From Mixophyes australis (Eukaryota; Chordata; Amphibia; Anura; Limnodynastidae): a DNA stretch of 64,000 nt. Positions 11,768 to 24,130 of the stretch are shown piece after piece. A program made the position numbers and the translations under genes. Positions within the stretch are counted from its first letter, which is position 1. Every line of letters begins with the position of its first letter. A model generated the notes under the pieces. That model saw only the letters and a program-made list of their open reading frames with translations. It ran no database searches and had not been told where the DNA came from. The DNA is taken from assembly GCA_036250195.1 (NCBI GenBank), contig JAVHZZ010000011.1, positions 65,038,101 to 65,102,100 of the forward strand, read 5' to 3'.

Positions 11768-12835
11768 GACTTGCAGCAATATTGGTAAATGAGTTAGCGA
11801 CTTGCAGCTATATTGGTAGATGAGTCAGCGACTTGCATCTATAGTTGAAGGCAGGTTTGAACCACGGGAACCAGGTTGGACGTGAGCAGGTGAAGGCAGG
11901 TAACAGGAGTCAGTGGTCTGCGTACAGCAAGTTGTACCACTGCTATGGTGAGAAGACTTGTCCAGGTGCAGGTAGGTAGCGGGGAAGACAGTGGTCTGCG
12001 TACAGCAAGTTGTACCACTGCTATGGTGAGAAGGCTTGTCCAGGTGCAGGTAGGTAGCAGAGAAGTCAGTGGTCTGCGTACAGCAAGTTGTACCACTGCT
12101 ATGTTGAGAAGGCTTGTCCAGGTGCAGGTAGGTAGCGGGGAAGTCAGTGGTCTGCGTACAGCAAGTTGTACCACTGCTATGGTGAGGAGAGATCAGGTGC
12201 GGATGAGTGGAGGCATGCAAAGAGTCAATAACGGTATGAAGACACTGAGAGCACAGAGGAACTTGTTCCAAACAGATATGCAGCGTTTACAGCTAATAGT
12301 CTATAACGGTATGTATACCGCTGCTGAGTAGAGAAGCTTGCACAGAGTGGATATGCGGAATAATAACTGATAGTCAATCACAAGTGTGCATATCACTGCT
12401 GAGTAGAGAGCTTGTGCCAAACAGATATGCAGCGTAACAACAAATAGTCTATAGCAGGTATGGATACCGTTGCAGAGTAGAGAGGCTTGTCCTAGGCGGA
12501 TATGCAAGGTAAAAGTTGATAGTCAATAATAAGTAAGCATACCGCTGATGAGTAGAGAAGCTTGTCCACGAGAATATGCAGGCACAGCAGGGACGCTGAA
12601 TGGTTGTAGCGGGTATGGGAACCACAGGTGAGCAGAGCAGGTAGTCAGAAGCCAGCTGAGGACACGAGCAGGATACAGGAGTCTGTAGCGGGACTGAGAA
12701 CCGCTGATGAGCAGAGCAGGTAATCCAGAAGTCAGCCGAGGACACGAGTAGGATGCAGGAATCAGTAGGAAACCACCGATGAATAGCACAGGTAATCAGC
12801 AGGAAGCTGAAGACACTAGTAGTACACAGGAGATA
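11768..12835. repeat. Layered satellite: about 12 units of 73-78 bp in three variants
   Basis: The first block has four near-identical units of exactly 78 bp: GTGGTCTGCGTACAGC starts at 11913, 11991, 12069 and 12147. The second block has diverged units about 75 bp apart, with the (GCT/GAT)GAGTAGAG landmark at 12323, 12398, 12472 and 12547. A third block (GATGAGCAGAGCAGGTA type) extends to about 12830. The landmark 'ACC(A/G)CTG..GAG.AGA.GCTTGTCC' is shared by all three, so the field is one satellite at different ages. Three short units of about 32 bp (GACTTGCAGC...) precede it. Because 78 is divisible by 3, both strands look open for more than 100 codons without coding anything. Confidence 0.85.
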
Positions 12836-13355
12836 CCTTCAGAGACTCACATGGAATGAGACTCAAGATCAGGCAACGAGGTAATGAGCACAGGTGCCTT
12901 AAATAGGGAGAGGTGCCTGATCCACCAATGAGATTAAAAGCAAAGGTCATAAGTTCTTGGATGCTGCGCATGCGCAGTGCATCAAGATGGCGGGCTCTGT
13001 ATGTTCTCCCCATGCTTCTTATTGCTACTTCTGACTGTAGCAATGATGGGGATCTGCAGTTTTTTAATGTGATGGGGCACAGTAACTCCAGGAATAAGGG
13101 AGTCAATAAAGAGAAATGTTATGATCATGGTCAGGGCCGGATTTACCGCTAGGCAACCTAGGCACTTGCCTAGGGCCTAGCGGCTTCGGGGGGGCACAGC
13201 TGGGGGGGACAGGAGTAATTTTAAAAAAAATGAAAAAAAAATAAAAAAAATTCGGCCCCTCCCCCGACTCGCGGCACCCCCCCCCCCCCCCCCCCGCGAC
13301 TCGTGTGGGGGGGAGGGGGGGTGCCGCGAGTTGGGGGAGGGGGGGTGCCGCGAAT

Positions 13356-13420
13356 CGGGTCCCGGCAGCCTCTTCTCCTCCCAGTGATAGAGAGAGGAGG
13401 AGAGGCTGCCGGGACCCGAC
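13356..13420. repeat. Strong hairpin with 26-bp arms
   Basis: CGGGTCCCGGCAGCCTCTTC on the left is repeated as its exact complement on the right, around a short GTGATAGAGA-type loop. It lies within the hAT element. Just before it, a C run at about 13268-13296 and G runs at 13310-13345 form a second inverted pair (CTCGCGGCACCCC / GGGGTGCCGCGAG). Confidence 0.8.
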
Positions 13421-13510
13421 GAGCGATCACGTGACTCTTTCTCTTTTTTTTTTTTTTACATCTGGACTGACGGAGGAGGAGCAGCGCGCAATAGAAAGGT
13501 AAGTAAAACA

Positions 13511-14092
13511 AGGGACAGAAGTGGTGATGGTGAAGGGGCACAGAAGTGGTGATGGTGAAGGGGCACAGAAGTGGTGATGGTGATGGGCACAGAGGTGGTG
13601 AAGGGGCACAGAAGTGGTGATGGTGAAGGGGCACAGAAGTGGTGATGGTGAAGGGGCACAGAAGTGGTGATGGTGATGGGCACAGAGGTGGTGAAGGGCA
13701 CAGAGATGGTGATTGGCACAGAAGTGGTGATGGTGATTGGCACAGAAGTGGTGATGGTGAAGGGCACAGAGATGGTGATTGGCACAGAAGTGGTGATGGT
13801 GATTGGCACAGAAATGGTGATGGGCACAGAGGTGGTGATGGTGAAGGGCACAGAGGTGGTGATGGTGAAGGGGCACAGAGGTGGTGATGGTGATTGGCAC
13901 AGAAGTGGTGATGGTGAAGGGCACAGAGGTGGTAATGGGCACAGAGGTGGTGATGGTGATTGGCACAGTGGTGGTGATGGTGATTGGCACAGAGGTGGTG
14001 ATGGTGATGGGCACAGAGGTGATGGTGAAAGGGCACATGTGATATTGTGAAGGGGCAAAAGTGACAATGAAGGGGCACAGTGTGATGATAGA
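13511..14092. repeat. Minisatellite, about 25-bp unit and length variants
   Basis: The basic unit is GGCACAGAAGTGGTGATGGTG plus AAGG or ATT. Units with or without the second GATGGT alternate in a higher-order pattern across roughly 580 bp. The His/Pro-rich and Gly/Asp/His-rich open frames over this region are translations of the array. Confidence 0.9.
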
Positions 14093-14540
14093 GGGACAAA
14101 AGTGACAAGAGCACATACTTGGATTTATGCGTATTATTTTTGCAAACAACTTAAGTAAGTATTTCTGCCCTGACTTCAATATTTATTATGTTGTTTTGAC
14201 CCAACTACTTAAAAAAACGGGACTGCTTGTTAATTATTTAGGGGTGCCTTTTTCTGCAGCAGGGTGGCTTTGCTCTTTTCACATGTTAGGTACGCCCCCA
14301 AAGATGCAAGCCACGCCCTCACCTCCTTTGGCGGCGGCACATGCTTTCATACTTTCATATCTACTTAACTATAGGGGTATATGGTAGGCATGCGGCGGCA
14401 CATGCTTTCACTTCTACGTAACTATAGGGGTATATGGTAGGCTGCAAAAATATAGTGCTATGGATTGTTGCAGGGAGGGGCCCCAAAAATAGTATCCTGC
14501 CTAGGGCCCTATGAGGTCTAAATCCGGCTCTGATCATGGT

Positions 14541-16725
14541 GAGAACAGGTGTGTAGATGAGTTAATGTCATGTGGAAGCTAAGAATTTATTGTTATGTGG
14601 AGCTTGTGTGGGGACTAGAGGGTTAATGTTATGTGGGGGCTGGGGGTTTTTAAAGTCAATTTCAAACTATAAAAATCCATTCACGCTTTCCATACCACCA
14701 CTTCTAAGTTTCCACTTCGACCACTGTGTGTTACTATAATAGAGTTTACTTTTGTAAAGATGTTTGCACCTTCCAGTATCCCATTCATAGTACAGGTCGG
14801 TGCCTGCACACTGCCACGTCTATTTATGTGACCGGAGAAAAAGGCTCTATTGCACACTGCTAATCCAACAACACCCCATTAATACTCATCACTGCTTGGT
14901 TTATTGGTGATTATTAATAAACTACTACAACCAGTATTGCTATTAAGTTTTATGTAACAACATGTTCTGCAGACCATCAAATAAAAGCATGTAGTAAACA
15001 TGAAACTGTATAGCAATTAATTTAGCAGACTGCACAGGTGACTAGACTAGACATATCCTGTAAAAATGAATTACTGTACAGGTTCTGAACATTTAAAAAT
15101 GGGCACAGGGTGTGAACTGCAGAGCAAAATTCATTAAAACTGTTTTGGTATGGACGGTCAAGCACCTATCCATCCCAAGCATTACAGTAGGTGTCTCTAT
15201 GCGTTCAGAAGTTTAATGAACATGTATTCATCAACTGCCAGGGCAAGAGCAGTTGCCAAACGTTTTTTTTTTATATTAGCTTCAGCTCGCGTGGAAGAAA
15301 CTATGACACAAGTACCCAGCTGTTCCAAAAAGATCAAATTTCCTGCAATTTCATGAAATGCTTTTAGTTGTCTACCTAATGGTAATTAAATTATATTGGA
15401 CAAAACAACTATTATATTTAAATGCTTAAACAGTGCAACTAACTTTTATACTGATTAATAAAAAAATCCCAAACATATACAAATGTAACAATAACATTTG
15501 ATAGGGATAATACCTGTCCCACAATCAGGCAACTGTTACTTATATAATAATGGACACGACACCTAGCAGTGTAGAAGAAATGACCACAGCCTTTTATTTA
15601 TAATCTCAATTTTAACCTTTAAGGGGATGGGCCTACCAAGGCAACCCATTGACAAACTGGCCATGTATATAGCGCAATATAAACTAGAATCCAAGGGTTA
15701 AGTTAATAGTACCCATCAACCGGCCATCTGATGAGTCTCATGCTAGTGACAAATCCAAACCAGAGTTTACTAGCCCAAACTGTGTCATGAAACTACCTCC
15801 AGAACTGCCACCCCAGCCAAACTCGAGGCTCCTAGAAAAATTTGATACATATAACCATACAGCCTGACTTCCTCTGGGGATTACCATCTGTGTAAAAAAG
15901 GGTGTGGCATACATCAAGGTAACAATTCTCCAATTGTTTTGTTATGCTAAATGATTTGTCAACATTTTTTTTATTTGTTATACAATTTTTCTTCTTACTT
16001 TTAATCTTTTTCTTCTTTTCCCTTTTTTGGATATATCTTATATCTATATATCCGCTCCCTCCCCTCAACCATCTTATCCTGGTTGGCTTGGGCTGTATTG
16101 CTTCCTACCTGGAAAAAGTGGGGATGTGAGCGCCCCAGTCACTTTTATCTGTCTGACCGCGTAGCTGGTCCCCTCCGGCCTTTCACTTGGTCACATCCAC
16201 CTCTTAATATCAGACTATTTCAACCTGACCTGACCTGCTAACAACCACGTAACCGTTACAACCCCCAAGCTGCCTTATGAGCCCACTAAACACAGCAGGA
16301 TCCACAGTAGAATCCCTGCAGCGGTCATGGTCCTACACACTGTTTCCTAGAGGTTTGTAAAAATTAACATAAACCAGTTTTAATAAAAATACAACTACTA
16401 CAGGCTCTGGGTAACAAGACCATGGCTCACCTTGACAGGGCTAATTTTATGCTTGGTTAAGTAGAAGTGCAGTATCCTCCTACAAATGACCTAATGGCCA
16501 AGCAGTACTATGTCTTAAATGAAAAGAAAGAGGTTGTGACGAAAAGTTTAGACTTTTTTTTTTAACACAGAACATAATATATTACAGTAGTTTAGCTTAA
16601 TTGTCACTGCGTGACCATAGGACTCTTGTCATAATCAAGCCACTGAGATGACTACAAAAATTCTATGTTAATATAGTTTTTTTCTTTTGTGGCAAGATCC
16701 CAGCTCCCAAGTTACAAAGAAAACT
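14541..16725. other. No gene; T-rich and unique-looking sequence
   Basis: No exon or transposon end is recognised. A pyrimidine-rich block lies at about 15960-16060. The segment 15600-15830 looks like an interspersed repeat from its base composition, but I cannot name it. Confidence 0.45.
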
Positions 16726-16730
16726 AGGTG

Positions 16731-16905
16731 CTAGATTTACTAAGCTGCTGGTTTGAAAAAGGGGGATGTTGCCTATAGCAACCAATCAGATTCTAGCTGT
16801 CATTTTGTAGAAGGTACTAAATTAATGAAAGCTAGAATCTGATTGGTTGCTATAGGCAACATCCCCACTTTTTCAAACCCGCAGCTTAGTAAATCTAGCC
16901 CTAGG
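16731..16905. mobile_element. Palindromic MITE, copy C
   Basis: Same family as copy A and very close to it in sequence. It includes GCTAGATTTACTAAGCTG and the complementary right end. A 3-bp TAG duplicate sits at both ends (ACTAG|GTGCTAG ... CTAGCCC|TAGGTG). Confidence 0.85.
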
Positions 16906-17867
16906 TGTTTTCCTTACCATGGGGTTTTCTCTCAGGATTCATAACGTGATACCTAACAGTCAGAAAAAATGCAAACTACTATTATTCTTAGGGTATCTGA
17001 AGGCCAGAGCTGGTATAAGGGGGAGGTGGCCATGGGGGTTCCAGGACCAGGTACTCCTGTCAGCACGGCACTATATGCTTGGTGGTGGTTGGCCCTTAAT
17101 CAGGGACCAGCCTCCTTTCTTCATGCAGCCGAGGATCGTATGATCCCTACCTCCCTCTCTCCCTTCCAATATAACTGTACCCGCCTCCTCTTCTGTGTGG
17201 CCGCGACAAGGTTCTTTTGTGTCCACATAATATTACCACACTGAGACAGGGCCAGGCAAGAAGCGTAACAAAAAGTCCAGTGTAAATATATATAAACAAG
17301 TTCTTTACACTTGCCAGGGTCAGGATTCCAGAGATCCAGGATGGTCAGAATAGCCCTGGGTCGAATTTAGGAGCGTGGTCAGGATGAGCCGGAGTCAAAA
17401 GCAAGGTATAACAAGGTATTACTAAATAACAAGGTGCTATAACACAGGAACTGGAGACCAAGAACTGCAATGATCCAGCCAGGTCTGATTGCAAGAGGTT
17501 AGTACTTATGGGGCAGTCATCAGAATTACTAGCTGCAGCTGAGAGCACATGATCCCCATAGTGACCACTGGTGCTGAAAATGCAGCTGCACCTGTAAGGA
17601 CTGCAGAAAGAAGTCAGATTGTTACAGCATCCTTCTCCCAAGCTGAGACATGTCACATGGGTCGCACGCTACCTGATTGAGTGCCTTCCCATGTATGCAG
17701 GCTGCAAGAGAGGCAGACAAGAGTCTCCCTCACCAACACAGCATGGATGTAATTAGTTCAGTGTGAGAGAATGAGAGAAGGGGGGTCTTAATGTAATGTG
17801 GGTGGGGTGGCTATTAATTTAATGGTGAAATGTGGGTGGGAGCTAATTATTTAATGGTAGGAACTTA
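16906..17867. other. No gene; probable unnamed repeat at 17.3-17.5 kb
   Basis: The segment 17310-17500 (CAGGATTCCAGAGATCCAGG ... AACAAGGTATTACTAAATAA) is built of short near-repeats and resembles the style of the satellite at 11.8 kb, but it is not the same unit. The open frames here have no recognisable domain. Confidence 0.35.
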
Positions 17868-17875
17868 GCCTAGTT

Positions 17876-18135
17876 CAGTGGTGGACAATCTCCACAATCA
17901 GCTCTCTAAGACTTCACCTGCGGCCCCCAGCTCCTTCCTGCTTTGTCACATTTATTTGTTATAGATTGTAACACTTGTTTAAAATGCTGATATTATTTTA
18001 CTGATAGGAGTCTTTTTCTTCGGTTATATGTATTGCTTTAACTTGTTACTGAGATTAAGGGTAATGTGCTGCCCTTTTTAAAGGATGGAGGGCCAGCCCT
18101 GTGGCCGCTTAAATGTATCAGGCTGCTTAGCACTG
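17876..18135. mobile_element. Small hAT-type MITE
   Basis: Starts CAGTGGTGGACAATC and ends TTAGCACTG. It is flanked by a perfect 8-bp target duplication GCCTAGTT (17868-17875 and 18136-18143). Length is 260 bp. The terminal inverted repeat is only about 5 bp long at the very ends. There is no coding capacity. Confidence 0.8.
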
Positions 18136-18143
18136 GCCTAGTT

Positions 18144-21100
18144 CCTTGCTTGTGGGATGAATGTCTCCCCTTTACTTGAGCTCAGTCAGAAATTTGCATG
18201 TGCCAATTAGTAGTAAAGTAGTTTAGACATTGTGCCTTACCATACACTCCTGTTTACATGTTCACACGTTAACAGAAAAGGCTCAATGCATAAGAGTTAT
18301 TGTCAGCGCTTATCCTTCACACTGCATATCTGTGTGTGTCTAGCAAAATGAAAACATGAGGTATTAGTTGATATTTTGATCAAAACATTTAAGCCTGCAT
18401 CCCAACGTCAAGGGTACCTCATTATATACAGGTCCTACACTGACCTATATGCTTCAAACACCAATAAAATGCAGTTAAAATCAGATGCACTCACCTCCCA
18501 GATATAGGGGCTTACATCTAGCAAGGACTGGCTTGTGAGCCACACCCAAATGAGTTTAAATAGGCTTGATGGGCAGCTGCTAAGACAGCATAAGGCAATA
18601 TTTTGAGACAAAACCAGAGAAGAAATAACTGTTGTTCAGATAAAAGTTGAACCAGTTTGGTCCATACTGTGAGTTCTTAAAACTAACATACACCACTATC
18701 TGGAACAGTTTCCACTGCAGTTATTGTAAAAAGTTTAAGTTTCTCAATTATCTCAACACTGGTTGATTTTTTTAGAGCACCAGAGCAGAAAAAACATTTT
18801 TCTCCAAAAAGTAGAAGTGCACAAGAAGGCAGAAGAGGGGAAGGACCAGCCAGAGAAAGACACACAGCACTTCAAAGAAGTCTTTCTTACTGAAAGCTGC
18901 TGGTGACACAGGTGTGAAAATTCTCTGCCACCCACACTTAGTTTACACACACTCAGGCTCCTAGGTGTCGAGTCCATTTGGACGCAAAATGTATTTTCGA
19001 GGACACATTTCATATTTTCCAAAGGTTTCCAAAGTACTAGAATAGAATAAATTAATGGATTTTTTTAAATTAGCACACAAACTCAATATTGAGGAATGCA
19101 AAAATGATAGACTATAATAATCTGCAAATCTTAGTTATAAATAATAATACATCATATAGACAGGATGAAAATCAATCTCTCCGGTTGCTGGTTACTTAGG
19201 TGTGAGGTCCTACCCTTAGAAAATCCTTTCACATAAGAACTTTTACACATTGACTATAACTTTTCCATGGAAAAAAAAAATTAGCATTTATATAAAATTT
19301 TGTGTATATGATTTTCTGGGTATGGCAGAATTACTTTTTCAGCAATGACTAACTCAAACATTTCATGTTTAGCCTATGAGAATATGTACATCACACACAC
19401 CATAAAACAGCTAGCAAGGAATTAAAAGTTTCAAAACACCAGAGGGAAAGAAGTGTGACTTTATTATTACAAACTTCCTATGTATTGCTAAACACAGTAA
19501 CATTCGTTTGATGAGCTATCTGAACAGTGACAGAACAATGTACACTACTGACATCAAATAAGTGTGTATGTGCAATTGTCTTTGCAGTTCAATCCTGTTA
19601 CTTGCAGACAGTGCAGAGTCTACGGAGATTTTACAACAGTGGGAGTTTCGTCTTGTTCAGTACAGTCAGCATGAATGTCCGTGTTGGTCTTATGTGACTA
19701 ATATGCAAATATCACTTAATGAGTGACCCTCTGCGGCTTGTCCAAAATTTCCACACTGTTTGCTTTATAAACTACCAATCGAGTCACTTTGATGATATAA
19801 GTATAATACATTCTGCAGGCATGAGAGCTAGACAGGTGTACTCATTTATACCACAATTTCACTATGTCTCCATGTTGCCCCACGGCACAGTATTAATCCT
19901 GCAATTACACCATTTGTTGGTTGTGACTAAATTGTGTGGAAAATTCTATGGTTAAGTAAAAATCAAACCTCTGCTTAGCACATAAGGAAATGACAATCAT
20001 GTTATTGAAATAGGTCTGTGCCAAGTGAGCAAATATGTAAAGCACAGTGTCTATTACTAATACCTGCATGTGTGCTATTTTCTTTATTTCTTTCTACCCC
20101 ACATCATCCATCTTTTGTTCTTGCCATTTGCACAGATTCTATTTTTTTATTACCTGATACAAATAAATTATTGTCTCATTCATTTTATCCATGCAAAATG
20201 TAGTTTGTTCCTACTTGCCTTTTTTCTTGTTCTGCCCTCTCATTTTCTCACTGTGATATCATTCATTTCACTCCTTTCCCTCTATTTTGTTTATCTGGTT
20301 CCCTCTGTTTGTCTTCTTGCTTTCCCTACCTTCTTCTGAGAGAGGAATTTCTGATGGAGTGTTTACTTTGGCATTTTGGTGTTACTATGGAAAGATACTT
20401 TATGACCCAGTGAAACACACTAGCACCATTCACATAGCAGCCAGGCTGTTCTTTGCTGATTTTTTTATGGTAAGGTTCTGTTTAGAAAATGTTCTAGGAA
20501 TTTTATCAGTCTGGAATAGTATGTAATTCTTATAATTGCCATCAGGAGTCAGTATAAGTGTCACAGAGTAATAAATTAAAAGAAAACTGAATTATGTGAC
20601 TTTCCAATTTTCTTGCCAGTTAGAAATGTAGGGAAGTAAGAGGGCTTAAGAAAGAGATTTAAAATATTTTCAGAGAAAACAATATGAGCAATATTTATTA
20701 CAGATAATCTTTTTATCTTATAATATTACAATAACATGCTTGATAATTAAATTATGTCACACTCCTAAGGTGGATCTATCATAACATTAACTATGCCTTA
20801 ATGGAAACCTAATGCAAAAGAAAATCATTTGCCCCTCCATTGCCACAGAAGAAGGTTTGGCCAAAAGAGCGACTAGCATACTAATCAGCCGGACTAACAT
20901 GCTAATTGCTTTTTATCAGCTAGCCCCAGCCATTGTGCTGTACATCATCTATTTCAGTGATTCAGTGAAGAGCCATGAAAGTTCTACTTTTAAATAAGGG
21001 GTGCTAGTAGAGTGAGAGTACTACCCATCTGAACAAATAGAATACTGAAGAATGGGATGGAGGAACCATTTTTTACATTAAGTTTCCATGTTTATTTAAA

Positions 21101-21430
21101 ACCGTTTCCTCCCTTGCGGACATATTTTCTATGATGTATAAATATTAGCATTTTTTAGCTATTTCATTATTGTTTTCCACACATTGCAGGTATCCGCCAG
21201 TGGCAATAGCCCGTCATGCAAATTCAACCAACATTTTGAAAAGTAAAATGGCATTTGTCACTATAGCTGTTGGGATAAAAACTACTTTGGGGGAAACAGA
21301 TGTCATTGCTCCTTTCTCTCTTTAAACCACATTCAATTACAAACATATTTATTACACATTTACCCCCCCCCCCCCCCCTTCTTTCTGTTTCCATTTTTTG
21401 GGGGTTTTTTTGTTTTTGTTTTTTTTCCTT
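18144..21430. other. No gene recognised
   Basis: AT-rich sequence with only short open frames. The frames at 20018-20339 are translations of a pyrimidine-rich stretch (Leu/Phe/Ser-rich). A run of about 19 C lies at 21362-21380. Confidence 0.5.
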
Positions 21431-21434
21431 TATA

Positions 21435-21664
21435 TAAAGTGTCACGTTGTTACACTCCCTGTCTGGGTCTATTTTTAATTCCGTGTTACTGTTGCTAATA
21501 CATTTATATATCCCAGACCTTCACTCTAATTATACTTGGTCACCTCAACTTGGCTATATCGTTAGATATCTTTCGTTTATTGTATTTTTTGACCTTGTCG
21601 ATTGTTATTACTTTTTGTGACGAACCTCAAAAATAAAGTCTTTAAAAATTTTTTTTAAAAAAAG
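21435..21664 (+). mobile_element. LINE-like 3' end with AATAAA and A-rich tail
   Basis: A T-rich 3' UTR-like stretch ends in TTTTGTGACGAACCTC, AAAAATAAAGTCTTTAAAAA, then TTTTTTTAAAAAAAG. This is the arrangement of a 5'-truncated L1-type insert. No coding part is legible. Confidence 0.4.
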
Positions 21665-22940
21665 AGGCTATCCACTTTAGATGAACTATCCATAAATGCC
21701 TGGCCTCAGCTTCTATATTTGGTTTCCTTGTAGCTATGGATGAAACACCCCATCCAACTGCCACCTCAAATTCCAGGCGATTAACTGGTCCCAGTGTTAT
21801 TGCAGGTAACTGTGATAGAACTACATCCAATAATGAAACATGAAATGAAGGTTTGAAATCTCCATTTATAGCTGCCTGACTTGGGGCAGCAAGGAATCAA
21901 TTTTAAATGGAACCCAGGGAATTGTTAAGAGCAACATATTATATTTCCAATGACTATTGGGTAGCAATTATTCTACTCCTTGTACATAGGGAGAACTAAA
22001 TGTTCATCCAATGTAATCAATCCCTTTAAAGACACCAATACATATTTATGTGTGAATGACAGGTCCACTTTACAAGAAGTGTATTTGTTACAATTAAAGT
22101 TTTAAATTAGTTGTACTACTATTATTACGGGATCATTTTACTGTATTTCAATTCATCTTTTTAAGCAGTATATCCATCTCTAGTGCTTATTGAATAGAGC
22201 TATAGTTTGACCTCGGCAATGCATATGAGATCACCATGATTATTTTTGCTATAAACAATGCCGGCTATGTATTGAATCTGCGTTTGAGACTTTCTGGTAT
22301 CAATCGTGGTGTTTATTTCCCATAAAACTGTTAAGTCACATATTTGTATACCCACTTAATCGCTGCTACTTTGGTATGTGGGTTATGATGACATTCAAGC
22401 AGATCTGTGTCTAAGACTCTCATGCTTTGTTTTTTTGGATATGAGAAGAGGTGAAAAATTCAAGATAGAGAAAACAAGCATTGATTAAAACAAAAACTGA
22501 AAGCACCAAAAGGAGATGACCCTGAGTTGCTCTTTTCAGAGACAAAACAAAAATTGATAAAAGGAAAATACAAAACACCCATACAGACATTTCTCTCCAA
22601 GGACATTTGTTCAGATTTGCTTTCATATTCCTTAAAGAGATCTGTCTGCTCATCAGACCTTGGATCATTGACAGCAGCATACAGCAATGATCCAATGGTG
22701 ACAAGTCCATAGTGAAAGAATCCAAAATTTATTTTGGTAATTTCATTTTAGGCTATCATACTATGGACAGCTGGAAATATTGGGCCTGAGGGAAAGCACA
22801 AGTAGATATTATTCTATGGTACCATTACACCAACTCACTCACTTTGATAACCAAATATTATGAAAAAGAATACAGGGACAAGTCATTGTCAGTCATGTTT
22901 TCTGGACAATAATCTTAAAACCTGAAGGTTGATTCAACAA
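21665..22940. other. No gene recognised
   Basis: Unique-looking sequence. The open frame on the minus strand at 22420-22725 has a hydrophobic stretch but no homology that I recognise and no clear splice context. Confidence 0.45.
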
Positions 22941-22959
22941 AAAGATTTTGTGTTACTGT

Positions 22960-24130
22960 CCTCTCCTTAAGGGGAAATCAGTCGTGTCAGACCTACCTTT
23001 ACGATCTAGTAAAGAGCATCAAATGCACATAATTGGTGCTATATATAGAGTCTGCCAATTGCTAAGTGGTAAATGTATACCATACCATATTAGAATATGG
23101 TGGGGACCAAGCCTTTCCTGCTTGAAACTGTATACGCAGACAGGCCATTCCATGTCTTCCATCCTCCCTCTTTAGAGGGGCCTTAGCTGGGACAAGTGGG
23201 ACAGCTCCTTCCCTTACAACTGGAACACACCCTGGTTTTACCTGGATGTGTCCAAATTTGTGAGGGAGCCCCAACTGGAGGGGGTTAAGCCAGACTTGTG
23301 GAAACCACAAACAATCCATAAGCTCATTACAGCTAAGGACACAATAGAGCCTATTCCAGGGCTCCCTGATGCAAAGCTTGTCTGGGAGAATGTGGCCTCC
23401 TAGGGGCTAACTAACATACACAAAAGCTTCACCTTGATGTCCATCCAGAGGGTCTGCCCCGCAGGACCTTCATGAAGTCCTGTGCAGATATAAATACTGT
23501 GCTTGGTGCCTCATTAATGAGGAAATATTTAAGTAAATGTTTTGGGATTTTCTGCGCAAGTACTGTTGGATGCCCAGGAACTGCTAATTATACAAGTACT
23601 TTATGGAATATGGAATTTTTATGGAATATTTCCTGGCACACACATTATAGGTCAATCCAGGAGGCCTGGACTCTTATGAAATGTGTTAAGGACAATTTAT
23701 GGCTTGCTAGGAATCTCCTCATATTGAAAAGGGAGAAGATGTATTTCCAGGACTGTCAAGGCTGATCAACAGCCTGCTAATAGACTATTCCATCATGGAC
23801 AGTCCTGAGGAAGAAGAGGACTAAGTACCTCTTTCTTCTCCCCTGTCTCCCTATATGTGTTTGCATTTCAATAAAGCCTTGGGCCTGTGACTCCACCTCC
23901 CTTATCCTGCTTCCCTTCCTCCATCACAGCGCTTGAACTTTGTTGAATGTCTTGTCCAATTTATGCACCTTTCCGTTATATGTATCTTGCAATACAGCAT
24001 TAGGCCTGTGACTACCTTAACAGTTGTCTTGTTTAAGTGATGAATGAATAGTACACCTCTTGAAGTATAGTGTAGGATGTCATTTCACATGCCATATATC
24101 TTGTGTTGGAAAATAAAGTATGACTGATTT
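22960..24130 (+). pseudogene. LINE ORF2 C-terminal remnant (Tx1/L1-like) and 3' UTR
   Basis: Reading from about 23188, the + strand gives WNTPWFYLDVSKFVREPQLE, then GVKPDLWKPQTIHKLITAKD, then TIEPIPGLPDAKLVWENVAS before a TAG near 23403. After it comes a second block ending in LTNIHKSFTLMSIQ. This is the region beyond the reverse transcriptase in Tx1-type LINEs, upstream of the cysteine/histidine motif, which is present only as broken pieces at 23470-23560. A non-coding stretch with AATAAAGCC (about 23870) and AAATAAAGTATGAC (about 24113) could be the 3' UTR. Stops and frameshifts make it non-functional. Family placement is from memory. Confidence 0.75.

Larger units (their letters stand above)
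13132..14532. mobile_element. Non-autonomous hAT element with internal minisatellite
   Basis: The element starts CAGGGCCGGATTTACC and ends with the complement of CAGAGCCGGATTTAGA. It is flanked by a perfect 8-bp target duplication ATCATGGT (13124-13131 and 14533-14540). Length is 1401 bp. Subterminal sequences are also related in inverse (CTTGCCTAGGGCC / GCCTAGGGCCCTA). Inside are a C/G-run block (13250-13350), a long hairpin (13356-13420) and a GGTGATG minisatellite. There is no transposase frame. The 8-bp duplication and CAG ends are the hAT signature, so it must have moved with a transposase supplied in trans. Confidence 0.9.

Noticed and set aside
11825..12331. Frames of 111-148 codons on both strands
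   Set aside because: The 78-bp satellite unit is a multiple of three, so frames stay open. There is no start context or splice evidence.
13221..14179. A 297-codon His/Pro/Cys-rich frame and overlapping frames on both strands
   Set aside because: They follow the 25-bp minisatellite and C/G runs inside a hAT element, and all frames stay open because of the repeat.
19670..19690. ATGAATGTCCGT as an alternative il11 exon 1
   Set aside because: The donor GTCCGT is poor, there is no TATA/AP-1 context, and it is 41 kb from exon 2.
20018..20339. Leu/Phe-rich frames resembling membrane proteins
   Set aside because: They come from a pyrimidine-rich tract and have no start or splice support.
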